A stretch of DNA of 64,000 nt from Limnohabitans planktonicus II-D5 (GCF_001270065.2 NZ_LFYT02000015.1:35931-99930), one strand, 5' to 3'; shown: positions 1 through 8,906, counted from the first letter of the stretch. Notes: generated by a model from the letters alone, not told the origin. A program made the numbers and translations.

Positions 1-2509
1 TGGTCTCGAGCGTGCGGATCAGGGTGCGGCGGGTGGCGCGTTGCTGCGCTTCGTTGCCGGTGTTGATCTGCACCTTGGCAATTTCGAGGTACCAGTCGCA
101 GAACTCGTTCCAGACAAAGTCGTAAATCGTGTTGGCCACGTTGTCCAACCGGTACTCGGCAAAGCCTTTGGCCACGTCGGCTTCGACGCGTTGCAGTTGC
201 GAGCTGATCCAGCGGTCGGCTTGGCTGAAGTCCAGGTAGCCGTGCGCTGGGCCGCCGGGTTGGCATTCGGCTTTGGTGTGCTTTTTCAAGCCGCAGTCTT
301 GGGCCTCGCAGTTCATCAGCACGAAGCGGGTGGCGTTCCACAATTTGTTGCAGAAGTTGCGGTAACCCTCGCAGCGCTTGCTGTCAAAGTTGATGCTGCG
401 GCCCAAGCTGGCCAGCGCTGCAAAGGTGAAGCGCAGGGCATCGGCACCGTAGGCGGGGATGCCTTCTGGGAATTCTTTTTCGGTTTGTTTGCGCACCTTG
501 GGGGCGGTCTCGGGCTTGCGCAGGCCCTGGGTACGTTTGTCGAGCAGCGGCTCCAAGGTGATGCCGTCGATCAGGTCCACGGGGTCGAGCACGTTGCCTT
601 CGGACTTGCTCATCTTCTTGCCTTGTGCGTCGAGCACCAGGCCGTGGATGTAGACGTGTTTGAAGGGGACTTTGCCGGTGAAGTGCGTGGTCATCATGAT
701 CATCCGGGCGACCCAGAAGAAGATGATGTCGTAGCCGGTCACCAAGACGGAAGAAGGCAGGTAGAGGTCGTAGTCTGTTCCGCTGGCGGCAGTGGAACTG
801 CCGGTCGTGCTCATACTCGCTTCGCTCGCCAAATCGCCCGATCCGGCGGCACCACTGCCACCAGCTGCGTTGTGGGGCCATCCCATGGTGCTGAAAGGCA
901 CCAAGGCACTGGAATACCAGGTGTCGAGCACGTCTTCGTCACGCTTGAGTGTTTTGCCGGGCGAGACCTTGTCAGCTTGTGCTTGCGCTTCAGCTTCGTT
1001 GCGCGCCACGTACACTTTGCCGTCTTCGTCGTACCAAGCCGGAATCTGGTGACCCCACCACAGTTGGCGCGAGATGCACCAGTCCTGGATGTTGTTCATC
1101 CACTGGTTGTAGGTGTTCACCCAGTTTTCGGGCACAAAGCTCACCTGGCCGGACTGCACCGCATCGATGGCTTTTTGCGCGATGCTCTTGCCGGTGGCGT
1201 CGCCTTGGCCCACCTGGTTCATGGCCACGAACCATTGGTCGGTCAGCATGGGTTCGATCACCTGGCCGGTGCGGGCGCAGCGGGGCACCATCAGCTTGTG
1301 TTTTTTCACCTCGACCAAATGGCCTGCGGCTTCAAGGTCAGCCACCACGGCCTTGCGGGCCACGAAGCGGTCCAAGCCGCAATATTTCTGGGGAATTAGC
1401 CGACCTTCACTATGTAGTTGTGAGTATTCCGCAAATTTTGAATCGTCGGTTCGTCCCCAAATGATGTTTGCACCAGTGCTGGCAACCTTGTCCAACGTTT
1501 CACCAGTACTTGAGTCGTGTGTCCCGACTGTCGCGTCTAGGCGCAAAACCGCAAAATAAGCAAGTCCCTTCCTTGTAGCTACGGCATAGTCGTTTTGGTC
1601 ATGTGCAGGCGTGACTTTCACCACGCCCGTGCCGAAGGCTTTGTCCACATAGTCGTCGGCGATCACCGGGATGGTGCGGCCGCACAGGGGCAGCTTGACC
1701 TGCTGGCCGATGAGGTGCTTGTAGCGCTCGTCTTCAGGGTGCACCATCACCGCCACGTCGCCCAGCAGGGTTTCCGGGCGGGTGGTGGCCACGGTCACGC
1801 TGCCGCTGCCATCGGCCAAGTCGTAGCGGATGTGCCACATCGAGCCTTCTTCTTCCTCGCTCTCGACTTCCAAGTCAGACACGGCGCTCATCAGCACCGG
1901 GTCCCAGTTCACCAAGCGCTTGCCACGGTAAATCAGGCCTTGCTCATAGAGCTGCACAAAGGTTTCGGTCACGGTCTTGGACAGCTTGGGGTCCATCGTG
2001 AAGTATTCGCGGCTCCAGTCCACGCTGTCGCCCATGCGGCGCATTTGGCTGGTGATGGTGCTGCCGGACTCTTCTTTCCACTCCCACACCTTGCTCACAA
2101 AGTTCTTGCGGGCTTCGGCGGGTGTGGGGCCCATGTCGTGGCGGCTGATGCCTTTGGCCTGCAGCTGGCGTTCCACCACGATCTGCGTGGCGATGCCCGC
2201 GTGGTCGGTGCCCGGAATCCAGGCGGTGTTGTGGCCCAGCATGCGGTGGTAGCGCGTCAACGAGTCCATGATGGTCTGGTTGAAGGCGTGGCCCATGTGC
2301 AGGGTGCCGGTCACGTTGGGCGGTGGCAACTGGATGGCAAACGCTGGAGCGCCTTCCTTGGGCGCTTGGGTGCCTCGGAAACCGGCCACACCGTAGCCGC
2401 GTTTTTCCCACTCGGGGCCCCAATGGGCTTCCAGAGCGGCAGGTTCAAACGATTTGGACAGGCTCTCAAGGCCGGGCTGATGGGCCACATTGGCGGGGGC
2501 GTTGCTCAT
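1..2509 (-). CDS. valS: valine--tRNA ligase (valyl-tRNA synthetase), partial
   Basis: Charges tRNA(Val) with valine in the cytoplasm. The ATG is at 2509 and the frame runs off the left edge, so about 836 codons are present and the C-terminal end is missing. The class I signatures are visible: HMGH at residues 71-74 and KMSKS near residue 630, with the CP1 editing domain between them ([12 protein letters not shown] near residue 300). Two stretches are odd. Residues about 310-373 (plus 1390-1580) do not resemble the usual conserved sequence, are longer than expected, and use more AT-rich codons than the rest of the gene. Residues about 543-580 form a Ser/Gly/Ala-rich insert just before the conserved block [17 protein letters not shown]. 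The frame stays open through both. The gene is divergent from the rubrerythrin operon. Confidence 0.95.
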   Translation of the reverse strand, partial: MSNAPANVAHQPGLESLSKSFEPAALEAHWGPEWEKRGYGVAGFRGTQAPKEGAPAFAIQLPPPNVTGTLHMGHAFNQTIMDSLTRYHRMLGHNTAWIPGTDHAGIATQIVVERQLQAKGISRHDMGPTPAEARKNFVSKVWEWKEESGSTITSQMRRMGDSVDWSREYFTMDPKLSKTVTETFVQLYEQGLIYRGKRLVNWDPVLMSAVSDLEVESEEEEGSMWHIRYDLADGSGSVTVATTRPETLLGDVAVMVHPEDERYKHLIGQQVKLPLCGRTIPVIADDYVDKAFGTGVVKVTPAHDQNDYAVATRKGLAYFAVLRLDATVGTHDSSTGETLDKVASTGANIIWGRTDDSKFAEYSQLHSEGRLIPQKYCGLDRFVARKAVVADLEAAGHLVEVKKHKLMVPRCARTGQVIEPMLTDQWFVAMNQVGQGDATGKSIAQKAIDAVQSGQVSFVPENWVNTYNQWMNNIQDWCISRQLWWGHQIPAWYDEDGKVYVARNEAEAQAQADKVSPGKTLKRDEDVLDTWYSSALVPFSTMGWPHNAAGGSGAAGSGDLASEASMSTTGSSTAASGTDYDLYLPSSVLVTGYDIIFFWVARMIMMTTHFTGKVPFKHVYIHGLVLDAQGKKMSKSEGNVLDPVDLIDGITLEPLLDKRTQGLRKPETAPKVRKQTEKEFPEGIPAYGADALRFTFAALASLGRSINFDSKRCEGYRNFCNKLWNATRFVLMNCEAQDCGLKKHTKAECQPGGPAHGYLDFSQADRWISSQLQRVEADVAKGFAEYRLDNVANTIYDFVWNEFCDWYLEIAKVQINTGNEAQQRATRRTLIRTLET

Positions 2510-2689
2510 GGGGAGGGTCTTTTCAAAAAAAGAAAACGGCAGCTCAGCAGATGCCGTGCGGGACCCTGTCAGGCCCCAAAACAATGATTTTACCCAGCCC
2601 TTCAGACCTGTTCTTTGGCCTGAAGGGCCCGCTGCTCGGGTTTGTCGCCAGCTTGCAGCGCTGCAAAAGAGAAGGGGGCGGCTAATTGC

Positions 2690-2703
2690 TTGATGTTTAT
2701 CAA
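2690..2703. promoter_or_regulatory. FNR/ANR-type operator upstream of the rubrerythrin operon
   Basis: TTGATGTTTATCAA matches the FNR/CRP-family oxygen-sensor consensus TTGAT-N4-ATCAA exactly. The symmetry extends to GCTTGATGTTTATCAAGC at 2688-2705, giving 7-bp arms. It lies 138 bp before the rubrerythrin ATG in the 331-bp divergent gap between valS and rubrerythrin. A class II FNR promoter with the box centred at -41.5 would start near 2738 and leave a leader of about 100 nt. The rest of the gap shows no gene. Regulation of the operon by low oxygen is inferred from the site and from the proteins encoded. Confidence 0.7.
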
Positions 2704-2840
2704 GCGGGTTGTTCAATAGCATCGGGCAATCAATGCCATTGCATCAATCTATTAGGCAGACTGGACAGTACAGGGTTAACCTACGCCGTCTCTGGCGATC
2801 CTGCCAGGGCAATCTACTCTAAACCCACAAGGAGATATCC

Positions 2841-3263
2841 ATGGCAGCACTCAAAGGCTCGCGCACGGAACAATGCCTGAAGGACGCCTTTGCTGGCGAA
2901 TCCCAGGCCAACCGTCGCTATTTGTACTTCGCGAACAAAGCTGACGTTGAAGGTCAGAACGACGTGGCAGCCCTGTTCCGTTCCACCGCCGAAGGTGAAA
3001 CAGGTCACGCCCACGGTCACCTGGAGTTCCTGGAGCAATCCGGCGACCCAGCCACCGGTCTGCCGATTGGCTCCACCCGCCAAAACCTGGCTTCGGCTGT
3101 CGCTGGCGAAACCCACGAGTACACCGACATGTACCCTGGCATGGCCAAGACCGCTCGCGAAGAAGGTTTTGACGAAGTCGCCGACTGGTTCGAGACCCTT
3201 GCCAAGGCTGAGCGTTCACACGCCAACCGTTACCAGAAAGCATTGAACGAATTGGTGGATTGA
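2841..3263 (+). CDS. rubrerythrin, diiron domain only
   Basis: Non-haem diiron protein of the ferritin-like superfamily; family members act as peroxidases that reduce H2O2 in the cytoplasm. The 140 residues form one four-helix-bundle domain with the expected ligand set E20, E53, H56, E90, E93, E124 and H127. The C-terminal rubredoxin domain of classical rubrerythrin is absent, so an outside electron donor is needed. The start is supported by a strong ribosome site (AGGAGATATCC before ATG). It is the first gene of an apparent operon with an Fe-S oxidoreductase and DUF3501. A rubredoxin gene lies elsewhere in the window at 33933 and is one possible partner. Confidence 0.95.
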   Translation: MAALKGSRTEQCLKDAFAGESQANRRYLYFANKADVEGQNDVAALFRSTAEGETGHAHGHLEFLEQSGDPATGLPIGSTRQNLASAVAGETHEYTDMYPGMAKTAREEGFDEVADWFETLAKAERSHANRYQKALNELVD

Positions 3264-3281
3264 TTCCCCCTTTTGTTTCAG

Positions 3282-3312
3282 CCCGCTGCGCTGAAAGGTG
3301 CAGCGGGTTTTT
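3282..3312 (+). terminator. intrinsic terminator after rubrerythrin
   Basis: CCCGCTGC at 3282-3289 pairs with GCAGCGGG at 3300-3307 around a 10-nt loop, and TTTTT follows at 3308-3312. It lies 19 bp after the rubrerythrin stop and should reduce read-through into the downstream Fe-S gene. Its 3' arm and T-run overlap the next hairpin. Confidence 0.75.
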
Positions 3313-3349
3313 CTCAGGGCTCTGGCAGCCAGAGTCCTGAGAAAAACCC
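3305..3349 (+). promoter_or_regulatory. long hairpin overlapping the rubrerythrin terminator
   Basis: GGGTTTTTCTCAGG at 3305-3318 pairs perfectly with 3336-3349. After one G-T pair, CTCTGG at 3320-3325 pairs with CCAGAG at 3329-3334 around a 3-nt loop, giving a stem of about 21 bp. Its 5' arm contains the GGG and T-run of the terminator at 3282-3312, so the two structures compete for the same bases. This looks like an attenuator or an mRNA processing and stability element between the first and second operon genes. Function is inferred. Confidence 0.6.
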
Positions 3350-3373
3350 ACAAAAATCCCAATGGAGCACAAC

Positions 3374-4723
3374 ATGGCCAAAGAAGGCAACCTCGAAGCC
3401 CCCACCCGGCACGCGCTGGCTTGGGAGACCCCGGACTTCTACAACGAAGAAAAGTGCTTTGACGAACTCGAGCGCATTTTTGACATCTGCCACGGTTGCC
3501 GACGCTGCGTGAGTTTGTGCGGCTCTTTCCCCACCTTGTTCGACCTGGTGGACGAGAGCAGCACCATGGAAGTCGATGGTGTGGACAAGAAGGATTACTG
3601 GAAAGTGGTGGACCAGTGTTTCATGTGCGACCTGTGCTACATGACCAAGTGCCCCTACACACCCCCCCACGAGTGGAACCTGGACTTCCCGCACACCATG
3701 CTGCGGGCCAAGGCCATCAAGTTCAAAAAAGGCGAAGTGGGCGCTGCCGAAAAGTTTTTGGCCTCCACCGACACACACGGCTCTTTTGCGGGCATCCCGA
3801 TCGTGGTGCAAGCCATCAACGCCATCAACAAAACCGAAGCGGCGCGCAGCGTCATGGAGAGCGTGGCGGGCGTGGACAAAAATGCCTGGCTGCCCTCGTT
3901 GGCCACGAAAAAATTCCGCTCCAGCGCCCCGGATGCCCAGTCGGTTAAAGTGGTCGATGGCGAGAAAACACCCGGTAAAGTGGCGATCTATTCCACTTGT
4001 TACATCAACTACAACGAGCCCGGCATCGGCCACGACTTGCTCAAAATTCTGGACCACAACGCCATTCCCTATGTGCTGGTCGAGAAAGAAAAATGCTGCG
4101 GCATGCCCAAGCTGGAGCTGGGCGATTTGGACTCGGTCAAGGACTCAAAGGAAGCCAACATCCCGGTGCTGGCCAAATACGCCAAAGATGGTTTTGCCAT
4201 CATGGCGGCGGTTCCCAGCTGCGCACTGATGTTCAAGCAAGAGATTCCGCTCATGTTCCCGGACTGCACCGACACCCAGTTGGTTAAAGACGCGATGTGG
4301 GACCCGTTTGAGTACTTCATGGCCCGCAAGCGCGATGGTCTGCTCAAGACCGAGTTCCCGCAAAAACTGGGCAATGTGAGCTACCAGATTCCTTGCCACG
4401 GCCGGGTGCAAAACATCGGCAAAAAGACCGAGGAAATGCTCAAGATGATTCCGGACACCCAGATCAACACCATCGAGCGCTGCTCGGGCCACGCCGGCAC
4501 GTATGGCGTGAAAAAAGGCTCACACGAGATGGCGATGAAGATCGGCAAACCCGTGTTCAAGGCCATGGCCACCATGAAAGACGGCTCCGAGCCCGACTTC
4601 ATCAGCTCTGACTGCCCGCTGGGCGGCCACCACATTGCCCAAGGCTTTGAGGTCAATGGCCTCGGTGCCCCCGAACTGAACCACCCCTTGACCCTGGTGC
4701 GCAAAGCCTACGGTCTCAAATAA
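3374..4723 (+). CDS. GlpC/HdrD-like Fe-S oxidoreductase
   Basis: Iron-sulfur protein related to the GlpC and heterodisulfide-reductase D families. Counting from the upstream in-frame ATG at 3362, two 4Fe-4S motifs are visible: C43/C46/C49/C53 (CHGCRRCVSLC) and C86/C89/C92/C97 (CFMCDLCYMTKCP). Two C-terminal CCG-type domains follow, the first with KCCGMP and the second degenerate (RCSGHAGTYG). The ATG at 3374 is preferred because GGAG sits 6 nt before it, giving 449 residues. No membrane segment is evident. Its place between rubrerythrin and DUF3501 suggests it feeds electrons to, or works with, the peroxidase module. The substrate is unknown. Confidence 0.85.
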   Translation: MAKEGNLEAPTRHALAWETPDFYNEEKCFDELERIFDICHGCRRCVSLCGSFPTLFDLVDESSTMEVDGVDKKDYWKVVDQCFMCDLCYMTKCPYTPPHEWNLDFPHTMLRAKAIKFKKGEVGAAEKFLASTDTHGSFAGIPIVVQAINAINKTEAARSVMESVAGVDKNAWLPSLATKKFRSSAPDAQSVKVVDGEKTPGKVAIYSTCYINYNEPGIGHDLLKILDHNAIPYVLVEKEKCCGMPKLELGDLDSVKDSKEANIPVLAKYAKDGFAIMAAVPSCALMFKQEIPLMFPDCTDTQLVKDAMWDPFEYFMARKRDGLLKTEFPQKLGNVSYQIPCHGRVQNIGKKTEEMLKMIPDTQINTIERCSGHAGTYGVKKGSHEMAMKIGKPVFKAMATMKDGSEPDFISSDCPLGGHHIAQGFEVNGLGAPELNHPLTLVRKAYGLK

Positions 4724-4734
4724 GGAACACTGCC

Positions 4735-5325
4735 ATGCAACTGACCGGAAAAATCACACCCGAGACCCTGATGTCTTTGGAGGCTTACACCAAGTGGCGC
4801 AAGGTCCACAAACCCGAGGTGATCGCCCACCGCAAGCTGCGCAGCGTGCAACTGGGTGAGCACATCAACGTGCAGTTTGAGAGCGAAACCACCATCCGCT
4901 ACCAGATCCAGGAGATGCTGCGCATCGAAAAAGTGTTCGAAGAAGAGGGCATCCTGCAAGAGATCGAGGCCTATGCCCCGCTGGTGCCGGACGGCAGCAA
5001 CTGGAAGGCCACCATGATGATCGAGTACACCGACATCAACGAGCGCAAGCGGGAGCTGGCCAAGCTGATCGGCGTGGAAGACCGCATGTTTGTTGAGGTC
5101 GAAGGCCATGGCCGCGTGTACGCGATTGCCGACGAAGACCTGGACCGCGAGACCGACGAAAAAACCTCAGCGGTGCACTTTGTGCGTTTTGAACTCAAGC
5201 CCGACATGTGCGCGGCCGTGAAGGCTGGCGCTGGCGTCAAGATGGGCTGCGACCACACGCATTACCCCTCACACATCGACATCGCGCCCGACACGCTGGC
5301 CAGTTTGGCGGGTGATCTGAAGTAA
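4735..5325 (+). CDS. DUF3501 family protein
   Basis: A 196-residue soluble protein recognised as DUF3501, a family often found after a rubrerythrin gene and an HdrD/GlpC-like gene. It starts 11 bp after the Fe-S oxidoreductase stop with AAGGAACACTGCC before the ATG, so it is probably co-transcribed. It is rich in acidic and charged residues and carries a late CDHTHYPSH segment that could bind metal. No biochemical role is established for the family. Peroxide or low-oxygen stress is the contextual inference. Confidence 0.85.
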   Translation: MQLTGKITPETLMSLEAYTKWRKVHKPEVIAHRKLRSVQLGEHINVQFESETTIRYQIQEMLRIEKVFEEEGILQEIEAYAPLVPDGSNWKATMMIEYTDINERKRELAKLIGVEDRMFVEVEGHGRVYAIADEDLDRETDEKTSAVHFVRFELKPDMCAAVKAGAGVKMGCDHTHYPSHIDIAPDTLASLAGDLK

Positions 5326-5411
5326 TCCGTCTGGTTTTCATGCTCGACCCCTGCTGCAGCCCTTGTGGATACGGCACGCAGAGGTTTGTAATGTGTGAAA
5401 CATGTCATCTC

Positions 5412-5490
5412 GTAGGCCGGCACTCGCAGAGTCCGACATGACTGGTTTTGGCACAGGCCCTTGTCGGGGCCTTCGACCGCCGACCTGCAA
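5412..5490. repeat. family A REP pair (single BIME-like unit)
   Basis: A GTAG-headed hairpin (stem ACTC/GAGT closed by CCGG/CCGAC-type arms) lies 5' of an inverted partner with stem GGTC/GACC ending in CCGACCTGC. The space between them holds GGCACAGGCCC, which is also found in the arrays near 51.9 kb and 63.7 kb. The 42 bp to its left (5370-5411) also resemble the right flank of the 52-kb array. It sits in the 297-bp gap between DUF3501 and the helicase gene. Confidence 0.85.
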
Positions 5491-5511
5491 CATCTTTAAG
5501 CATTGAAAACT

Positions 5512-5547
5512 TGATAGGGCCGAATCCATAAATCGGGAACCCTATCA
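5512..5547. other. hairpin in the DUF3501/helicase convergent gap
   Basis: TGATAGGG at 5512-5519 pairs with CCCTATCA at 5540-5547, and CCGA at 5520-5523 pairs with TCGG at 5533-5536, leaving a GAA bulge. No T-run follows on either strand, so it is not a standard intrinsic terminator. It may end transcripts from one or both convergent genes. Confidence 0.4.
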
Positions 5548-5622
5548 TATTCAGTCGTCTGGATCAGGGCTCAGGCCCAGGGTGAGCAAAGTCAGAAAAT
5601 CAGTTGCAGGGTCACCCCACTG

Positions 5623-6876
5623 TCAGTTCAGCGGATTGCCCAAAGCCGCCGCCCGCAGCTTGTCTTTTTTGCTGGGCCGTGAACCCTTGATGCCGCCATT
5701 GCCGGGTGACGGCGGCGGTGGGGTTTCGGTTTGTTCAAAACCTGGCACCTGCTCCAACGGCAGTTCCAGGCTTTCGCGTTTCTGGATCAGCTGCCAATGC
5801 GCCAGCGCTGCAGCCGTGACAAAGCTCACCGCGTCGCCATGCGCCCCCGCCCTGCCCGTGCGGCCAATGCGGTGGGTGTAGTCGGTGGCCGAGCGCGGCA
5901 AGTCGTAGTTGACCACCACGGGCAGCATGGCGATGTCGATGCCGCGCGAGGCCAGGTCGGTGGTGACCACCACGTCCCAGCGTCCGGCCTTGAATTCGCT
6001 CAACACCTCTTGCCTTGCACCTTGGCTCATCTCACCGTGAAAAGGCGTGGCAAACATCCCCGCTTTGTAGAGCTTGTTCGCCACATGCTCGCAGGCGTAG
6101 CGCGTGGCCACAAACACCAGCACCTGCTTCCAGCCGTTTTCGGTGATCAGGTGACGAAGCAAGGCTGTGCGGCTTTTTTCGTCCACGGCGATGGCACGCT
6201 GGGTGATGTCGGGCTTGTGGCCTTCAAAGGCTTCCACCGTGATGCGCACCGGATCGCGCAGCAGCTTAGTGGCCAACGCTTCCACCTCGGGCGCGAAGGT
6301 GGCCGAAAACAACAAGGTTTGGCGCTGGGCAGGCAGCAGCGCCAGCACACGTTGCAGTTCATCGGCAAAGCCCAAATCCAGCAGTCGGTCGGCTTCGTCC
6401 AGCACCAGATGCTGCACATCGGCCAGGCGCACGGCGTTCTGGTCGATCAAATCGAGCAAACGGCCGGGTGTGGCCACCACGATGTCAGCACCACCGCGCA
6501 GCGCCATCATTTGCGGGTTGACCGACACGCCACCAAACACCGTGTTCACCTTCAATGATTGCGGCAGTTTGTACGCCAGATTGGCCAGCACATCACCGAC
6601 TTGCACCGCCAATTCGCGCGTGGGCACCAGCACCAGGGTACGCACGGGGCGACGAAAATTGGTCTGCCTGGGTGCGGCCAGCAAGTGCTGCAACAGCGGC
6701 AGCGCAAAAGCCAGCGTTTTGCCCGAACCGGTGGGCGCGGTGGCCCACACATCGGTCAATTTCAGCGCGGCCGGAATCGCCTCGGCCTGAATGGGGGTGG
6801 GGGCGTACAAGCCCATGTCGGACACGGCGCGTTGCAGCGCGGGGGACAGGCCCAATGTGCCAAAACTCAAGCTCAT
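5623..6876 (-). CDS. DEAD-box ATP-dependent RNA helicase, RhlE-like
   Basis: ATP-dependent RNA-remodelling helicase of 417 residues. Motifs occur in order: a Q motif (YAPTPIQ), motif I ATAPTGSGKT, PTRELA, TPGRLLD, DEAD, SAT, and the second RecA domain with DLASRGID and HRIGRTGRAG. A short tail rich in Pro and basic residues (SRPSKKDKLRAAALG) may add RNA affinity. Start at 6876 is supported by GAGGA eight bases upstream. RhlE-type proteins act in ribosome assembly and RNA decay; which subfamily this belongs to is not decided by the sequence alone. Confidence 0.93.
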   Translation of the reverse strand: MSLSFGTLGLSPALQRAVSDMGLYAPTPIQAEAIPAALKLTDVWATAPTGSGKTLAFALPLLQHLLAAPRQTNFRRPVRTLVLVPTRELAVQVGDVLANLAYKLPQSLKVNTVFGGVSVNPQMMALRGGADIVVATPGRLLDLIDQNAVRLADVQHLVLDEADRLLDLGFADELQRVLALLPAQRQTLLFSATFAPEVEALATKLLRDPVRITVEAFEGHKPDITQRAIAVDEKSRTALLRHLITENGWKQVLVFVATRYACEHVANKLYKAGMFATPFHGEMSQGARQEVLSEFKAGRWDVVVTTDLASRGIDIAMLPVVVNYDLPRSATDYTHRIGRTGRAGAHGDAVSFVTAAALAHWQLIQKRESLELPLEQVPGFEQTETPPPPSPGNGGIKGSRPSKKDKLRAAALGNPLN

Positions 6877-6925
6877 GCTTGATCCTCAAAAAATGGCGAC
6901 GGGGAAAGGATCAAGGTGACACGAC

Positions 6926-7162
6926 TCATCGCTCATCACCCTCCAGCGGGGAACGGTCAGGCACCTTCGACAAAAAAGTCGCCAGATCGATGGGATTGGC
7001 CGCACCGGCCCGTTCGGCAAAAAAAGCGGCCGCATTGAGAGCCGACACCTTTTCGGCCACAGCCACGGTGATGAACTGGTTGAGCGAAGCCTGATCTTGT
7101 TCCGCCAGCTTGCGAGCATGGGCATACAAGGAATCGGGCAAACGAAGGGCAAAGGTACTCAT
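6926..7162 (-). CDS. HicB-like / ribbon-helix-helix antitoxin
   Basis: A 78-residue protein that starts like an RHH/Arc-type DNA-binding protein (FALRLPDSLYAHARKLAEQDQASLNQFI), the form seen in HicB-like antitoxins paired with PIN toxins. A near-perfect ribosome site, AGGAGGA, precedes the ATG and overlaps the stop region of the upstream PIN gene, so translation of the two is probably coupled. It is expected to bind and neutralise the toxin and repress the shared promoter. The order is toxin first, the reverse of most vapBC operons. Confidence 0.8.
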   Translation of the reverse strand: MSTFALRLPDSLYAHARKLAEQDQASLNQFITVAVAEKVSALNAAAFFAERAGAANPIDLATFLSKVPDRSPLEGDER

Positions 7163-7173
7163 ACGGCATCCTC

Positions 7174-7581
7174 CTAAAAAGCCAAAGCCTGGGCTGGTGT
7201 TTTGACAGCCAGGCCAAAGCGTGGCGCGGCCATCGAAAAATCTTTCACATTGCGGGTGACCAAGGCGTGAACCCGCGCGTTGACCGCGGCCTCCAACACC
7301 ATTTCATCACCCGGGTCTCGCAGCTGTGGCCGCCAGATGTAATGCAAGCTCACCGGCTCCACCCACACGGCCAAGGCGGACAAAAACGCATCCACCTGAT
7401 CGGCGGAAAAACCGTGCAAGGCCCGTATCTCATCACGCTTGAGGACCGACTCGTATTCAAGCCACACTGCGGGTGACGCCACCATGCGCACACGCGCCGA
7501 AGCGACCGCTTGCAGCAGCGCATACGACGCGCCTCGAGCACTGCTCAAGGCAGCAACCAGCACATTGGTGTCGAGCAACAT
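7174..7581 (-). CDS. PIN-domain toxin of a toxin-antitoxin pair
   Basis: A 135-residue PIN-domain protein, a predicted Mg-dependent ribonuclease. The acidic quartet is visible: D4 (LLDTNVLVAAL), E44, D92 (RDPGDEMVLEAA) and D114 (VTRNVKDF). It lies 11 bp before the HicB-like antitoxin gene and both are on the minus strand. The region just upstream repeats GATGAT motifs at 7585-7606 and could hold the operator. Targets are unknown; tRNA or mRNA cleavage is inferred from the family. Confidence 0.85.
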   Translation of the reverse strand: MLLDTNVLVAALSSARGASYALLQAVASARVRMVASPAVWLEYESVLKRDEIRALHGFSADQVDAFLSALAVWVEPVSLHYIWRPQLRDPGDEMVLEAAVNARVHALVTRNVKDFSMAAPRFGLAVKTPAQALAF

Positions 7582-8015
7582 GATTTTGATGATGTTACCG
7601 ATGATATCAGCGAATGATGCAACCCTGTGCTCTGACCCTCTTTGGCACCTTCTACATGATCGAGAAGCGTCAAGCTCAATGCACAGAAGGCGACCCCAAG
7701 TGAAGAAATGCCAGCGCCATGACCGAGATGACGAAAAATTGAATACTATTTAAAACTTAAACAACGAAGCAAGCCCTTTAAAAAACACGTTTTGTCAATG
7801 GCAAACACAGCCGCCTGCTCACCCAGCGCCAGACCCACAAATTTGAAAAACAGAACAGCAATGATTGCGAACGACACCCTGAAAGGCCATGAGTTTTTGG
7901 CCGACATGCAACCAGGTGAGTGTGAATGACCTCGCGAAGAATGACCAATGGCCCGAGGCTATCGGCCAGTAAGCGCCAACCGGATTTCTAAGACTTCACG
8001 GCGATAAAGTCCATC
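7582..8015. other. intergenic region without a supported gene
   Basis: This 434-bp divergent gap is more AT-rich than its surroundings. It should hold the promoters of the PIN toxin gene (leftward) and the hydrolase gene (rightward). Two tiny open frames on the plus strand, 29 codons at 7615 and 22 codons at 7861, have no recognisable product and are not called. No repeat of families A or B is present. Confidence 0.6.
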
Positions 8016-8834
8016 ATGAACAAGGCACTCCACACCACTGAGGCGATTGAAATACTGCCGGATGGACGATGCATGTCGTATTGTGATTACGGGCACCCAG
8101 ATGGCATACCCATCTTTCTATTTCACGGCACACCAGGCTCCCGAATTTTCGGTTTGGACAGCGAGGAAGTGTCCGCAGCCGGACTGCGAATACTGTCCCC
8201 GGAACGTCCTGGATACGGAAAGTCTTCTCCAAATCCCGATGCCGTTGCCATGGCTGATTGGGTGAACGACATTCAAATGTTGGCTGATCAACTGAACTTG
8301 GATCGCTTTCACGTACTCGGCGTTTCAGGGGGCGGGCCATTTGCACTCGCCTGCGCAGCCCTACTGCCTCAACGCGTCATCACTGCAACCGTCGTCGCAA
8401 GTCCTGCCCCCATGACAACGACAGGTTTTTGGACTGGCTTATCCGTCGTGAATCGAATGGTGTTTTTTATTTCACGGTATGCGACTGTCTTATTGCCCCT
8501 GCTGAGCAATGCAATGGCAGCACTCCTGAAAGATCGCGGGGGGGCTTCTACACATCAGGGAGAAGCATTTCGTCAAGGTGGCATCGGACTGAAAACCGAC
8601 CTCCAGCTCATCACAAAAAACTGGAATTTCTTGCCGGAATCCATCCGAGTACCCGTGTATTGGTGGCACGGCGGACGTGACAATTTGGCATCACCTGCAG
8701 CCGGGAAGGAACTCGCAAAAATCATTCCTTCATGCGAACCACACTTCGTGCCAGAGTGTGGGCATTTCATTCACAGAGATCCTGTCATTGCTCAAAAAAT
8801 ACTGGATCGCCTGCTCGCGGCACCTGTGTTTTGA
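8016..8834 (+). CDS. alpha/beta-fold hydrolase
   Basis: A 272-residue serine hydrolase of the alpha/beta superfamily. The oxyanion motif HGTPGSR is near residue 38, the nucleophile elbow GVSGGG near 103 and the catalytic His in ECGHFIHRDP near 255; the acid is probably the Asp in WWHGGRDN near 227. There is no signal peptide. The gene is less GC-rich than its neighbours and stands alone between a toxin-antitoxin pair and purH, which hints at acquisition. The substrate cannot be told from the sequence. Confidence 0.85.
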   Translation: MNKALHTTEAIEILPDGRCMSYCDYGHPDGIPIFLFHGTPGSRIFGLDSEEVSAAGLRILSPERPGYGKSSPNPDAVAMADWVNDIQMLADQLNLDRFHVLGVSGGGPFALACAALLPQRVITATVVASPAPMTTTGFWTGLSVVNRMVFFISRYATVLLPLLSNAMAALLKDRGGASTHQGEAFRQGGIGLKTDLQLITKNWNFLPESIRVPVYWWHGGRDNLASPAAGKELAKIIPSCEPHFVPECGHFIHRDPVIAQKILDRLLAAPVF

Positions 8835-8906
8835 ATGCAAGACCAAACGGACACCGCACAGAGAATTGTGTTGTTTCGGTGACGGGTCCGCTGCCCTTGA
8901 TTGGAC

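Noticed and set aside
41..1399. Plus-strand open frame of 452 codons opposite valS
   Set aside because: The minus strand encodes ValRS with class I motifs; the plus frame has no family resemblance.
2814..3405. Minus-strand frames over rubrerythrin
   Set aside because: They lie opposite a gene with a strong ribosome site and complete diiron ligands.
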